A DNA stretch of 5,380 nucleotides from Sulfurovum sp. (GTDB taxonomy: Bacteria; Campylobacterota; Campylobacteria; Campylobacterales; Sulfurovaceae): assembly GCA_015490315.1 (NCBI GenBank), contig WFYB01000077.1, positions 1-5,380 on the forward strand. The letters run 5' to 3'. Under the pieces are notes generated by a model, which saw only the letters and a program-made list of their open reading frames with translations, had not been told where the DNA came from and ran no database searches. Positions 4,658 through 5,380 of the stretch are shown piece after piece. Each line of letters starts with the position of its first letter. The first letter of the stretch is position 1. The translations under genes were made by a program, and so were the position numbers.

Positions 4658-5166
4658 TGGACATCTACGCAGAGCTTTCAGACCTCAAGCGTCGACTGGG
4701 AGCAATGGTGAGCTTCGGCACAGTAGTAGAGAGCCGTGCTGCAGGGGGCAAAGCGCTTGTGCGGGTAGCTGTCTATGAGCGTGTCACTGACTGGCTGCCG
4801 GTAGCAAGTCTCTCCAATAACTTTTTCAGACTTTGGGTGCCGCCGCTTGTGGGCATGCAGGTGACGGTTATCAGTCCAGGCGGCGACGCTGATTACGGCA
4901 TCGTCATTCCTGCGATATTTAATACAAGCTGCAAAGAGCCTGCCGGCGCAGGTGCCGATAATGCGATACTGGAGGCGGGAGGGAACAGGGTGGTATTCGA
5001 CAGCAACAATATCAATATCACCGCACCCGGTTCCGTATCTATCGATACGCCGACTGTCTCTATGCGCGGCGACCTTGTTGTCTCTGGAGATATCAGAGAC
5101 TCCAGAGGCGACCTGACAGGACACACCCATGTGACCACAGATGGTGCTACGGCGAAGGAGAGATGA
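4657..5166 (+). CDS. Baseplate assembly protein V (tail spike tip, P2 gpV / Mu gp45 family)
   Basis: This 169-residue protein is the central membrane-piercing spike beneath the contractile tail. It has an N-terminal helix, an OB-fold-like domain (about 17-90, with VAYERVTDWLPVASL, FFRLWVPPLVGMQVTVISPGGD and YGIVIPAIF typical of PF04717), a Gly/Ala linker, and a beta-helix stem with alternating residues (117-150, FDSNNINITAPGSVSIDTPT). It ends with 'GHTHVTTDG', whose His156-x-His158 matches the iron-binding HxH tip of the P2 gpV trimer. It is somewhat shorter than P2 gpV (211) or Mu gp45 (197), mainly in the stem. The start ATG at 4657 overlaps the holin stop and has GGAG 8 nt upstream. It is followed directly by gpW, the normal V-W order. 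Confidence 0.9.
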   Translation: MDIYAELSDLKRRLGAMVSFGTVVESRAAGGKALVRVAVYERVTDWLPVASLSNNFFRLWVPPLVGMQVTVISPGGDADYGIVIPAIFNTSCKEPAGAGADNAILEAGGNRVVFDSNNINITAPGSVSIDTPTVSMRGDLVVSGDIRDSRGDLTGHTHVTTDGATAKER

Positions 5167-5380
5167 TGCAGACCAAAAGGCTGGACATGCAGGACAAAGT
5201 GATACGTGTGTTAATGACCCCTCTTGGGTCAAGAGTCATGCGTCCTTTATTTGGCAGCAGACTTTTTGAGCTGATCGACAGAAACTACAATACCGAGTAT
5301 AGACTTGATGCAGTGGCCTACAGTGCTGAAGCGATAGAGAGAAATCTCCCAGAGCTGCAGATCAGAGAGATCCATAGCCA
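5166..5380 (+). CDS. Baseplate protein W (gp25-like wedge protein), cut by the window edge
   Basis: An open frame of 71 codons runs off the right edge. The translation contains 'VLMTPLGSRVMRPLFGSRLFELID' followed by 'LDAVAYSAEAIERNLPELQIREI', the hallmark pattern of the GPW/gp25 family (PF04965; P2 gpW, T4 gp25, Mu gp46). This protein forms part of the baseplate wedge and nucleates the sheath. Two ATG codons stand in tandem (5163 and 5166). 5166 is preferred because AAGGAG (5155-5160) is then 5 nt away instead of 2, and it overlaps the gpV stop as TGATG. The C-terminal part lies beyond the window. gpJ would be expected next. Confidence 0.92.
   Translation, partial: MQTKRLDMQDKVIRVLMTPLGSRVMRPLFGSRLFELIDRNYNTEYRLDAVAYSAEAIERNLPELQIREIHS

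Noticed and set aside
4678..5232. Minus-strand open frame of 184 codons
   Set aside because: It covers gpV and the start of gpW, both unmistakable on the plus strand. Its translation has no family features.
5215..5235. Overlapping inverted repeats TGACCC/GGGTCA and CTCTTG/CAAGAG, attenuator-like
   Set aside because: They fall within codons for the conserved TPLGSR motif of gpW and have no T-run. Coincidence with coding constraint is the simpler explanation.
1..5380. CRISPR array, toxin-antitoxin pair, defence system or insertion sequence
   Set aside because: No spaced repeats of CRISPR type, transposase motifs or toxin/antitoxin-like pairs are visible. All space is occupied by phage structural and lysis genes.

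Overview
The window is an internal piece of a Mu-like (transposable-type, contractile-tailed) prophage or phage. Seven head-side genes lie on the minus strand and four lysis/baseplate genes on the plus strand, diverging from a 171-bp intergenic region at about 3699-3869. The host is not shown directly. Near-balanced base composition, lysine-rich proteins, purine-rich AAGGAG ribosome binding sites and resemblance to the Mu-like prophages of Campylobacter suggest a Campylobacterota host such as a Sulfurimonas/Sulfurovum/Sulfuricurvum relative. That assignment is inference.

Minus strand, in transcription order (right to left): a Mu gp37-like DUF1834 protein (3698-3264); a Mu gpI-type prohead protease with an in-frame scaffold (Z-like) start inside it (3279-2488, internal start 2799); a lambda gpD-like decoration protein (2474-2124); a lambda gpE-family major capsid protein (2108-1134); a short gap with a strong hairpin; a Mu gp36-like DUF1320 protein (1076-684); a DUF1804 helix-turn-helix protein, probably a terminase small-subunit-like component (687-220); and the start of an unrecognised gene that leaves the window at its left edge (233-1). 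Most neighbours overlap or sit 12-15 bp apart with strong Shine-Dalgarno sequences, so this is one head-morphogenesis operon.

Plus strand, left to right: a 3TM-family holin (3870-4286), a LydA-type superfamily III holin (about 4316-4657), the gpV baseplate spike (4657-5166) and the gpW/gp25 baseplate wedge protein (5166 to beyond the right edge). All junctions are tight, with 1-nt TGATG/TAATG overlaps or nearly so, giving a lysis-plus-baseplate late operon. The intergenic region carries a credible plus-strand promoter, a minus-strand -10 box, and two to three 14-bp tandem repeats that could be an operator for a late-gene regulator.

The genes work together as follows. The protease/scaffold, capsid and decoration proteins build and mature the prohead. 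DUF1804 and the genes beyond the left edge probably serve DNA packaging. DUF1320 and DUF1834 proteins serve the head-tail junction or tail end. gpV and gpW build the baseplate, and the holins release progeny. No wholly new system is evident. The points most worth following are the mosaic head module, the overlapping scaffold gene, the tandem repeats between the divergent operons, and the paired holins.
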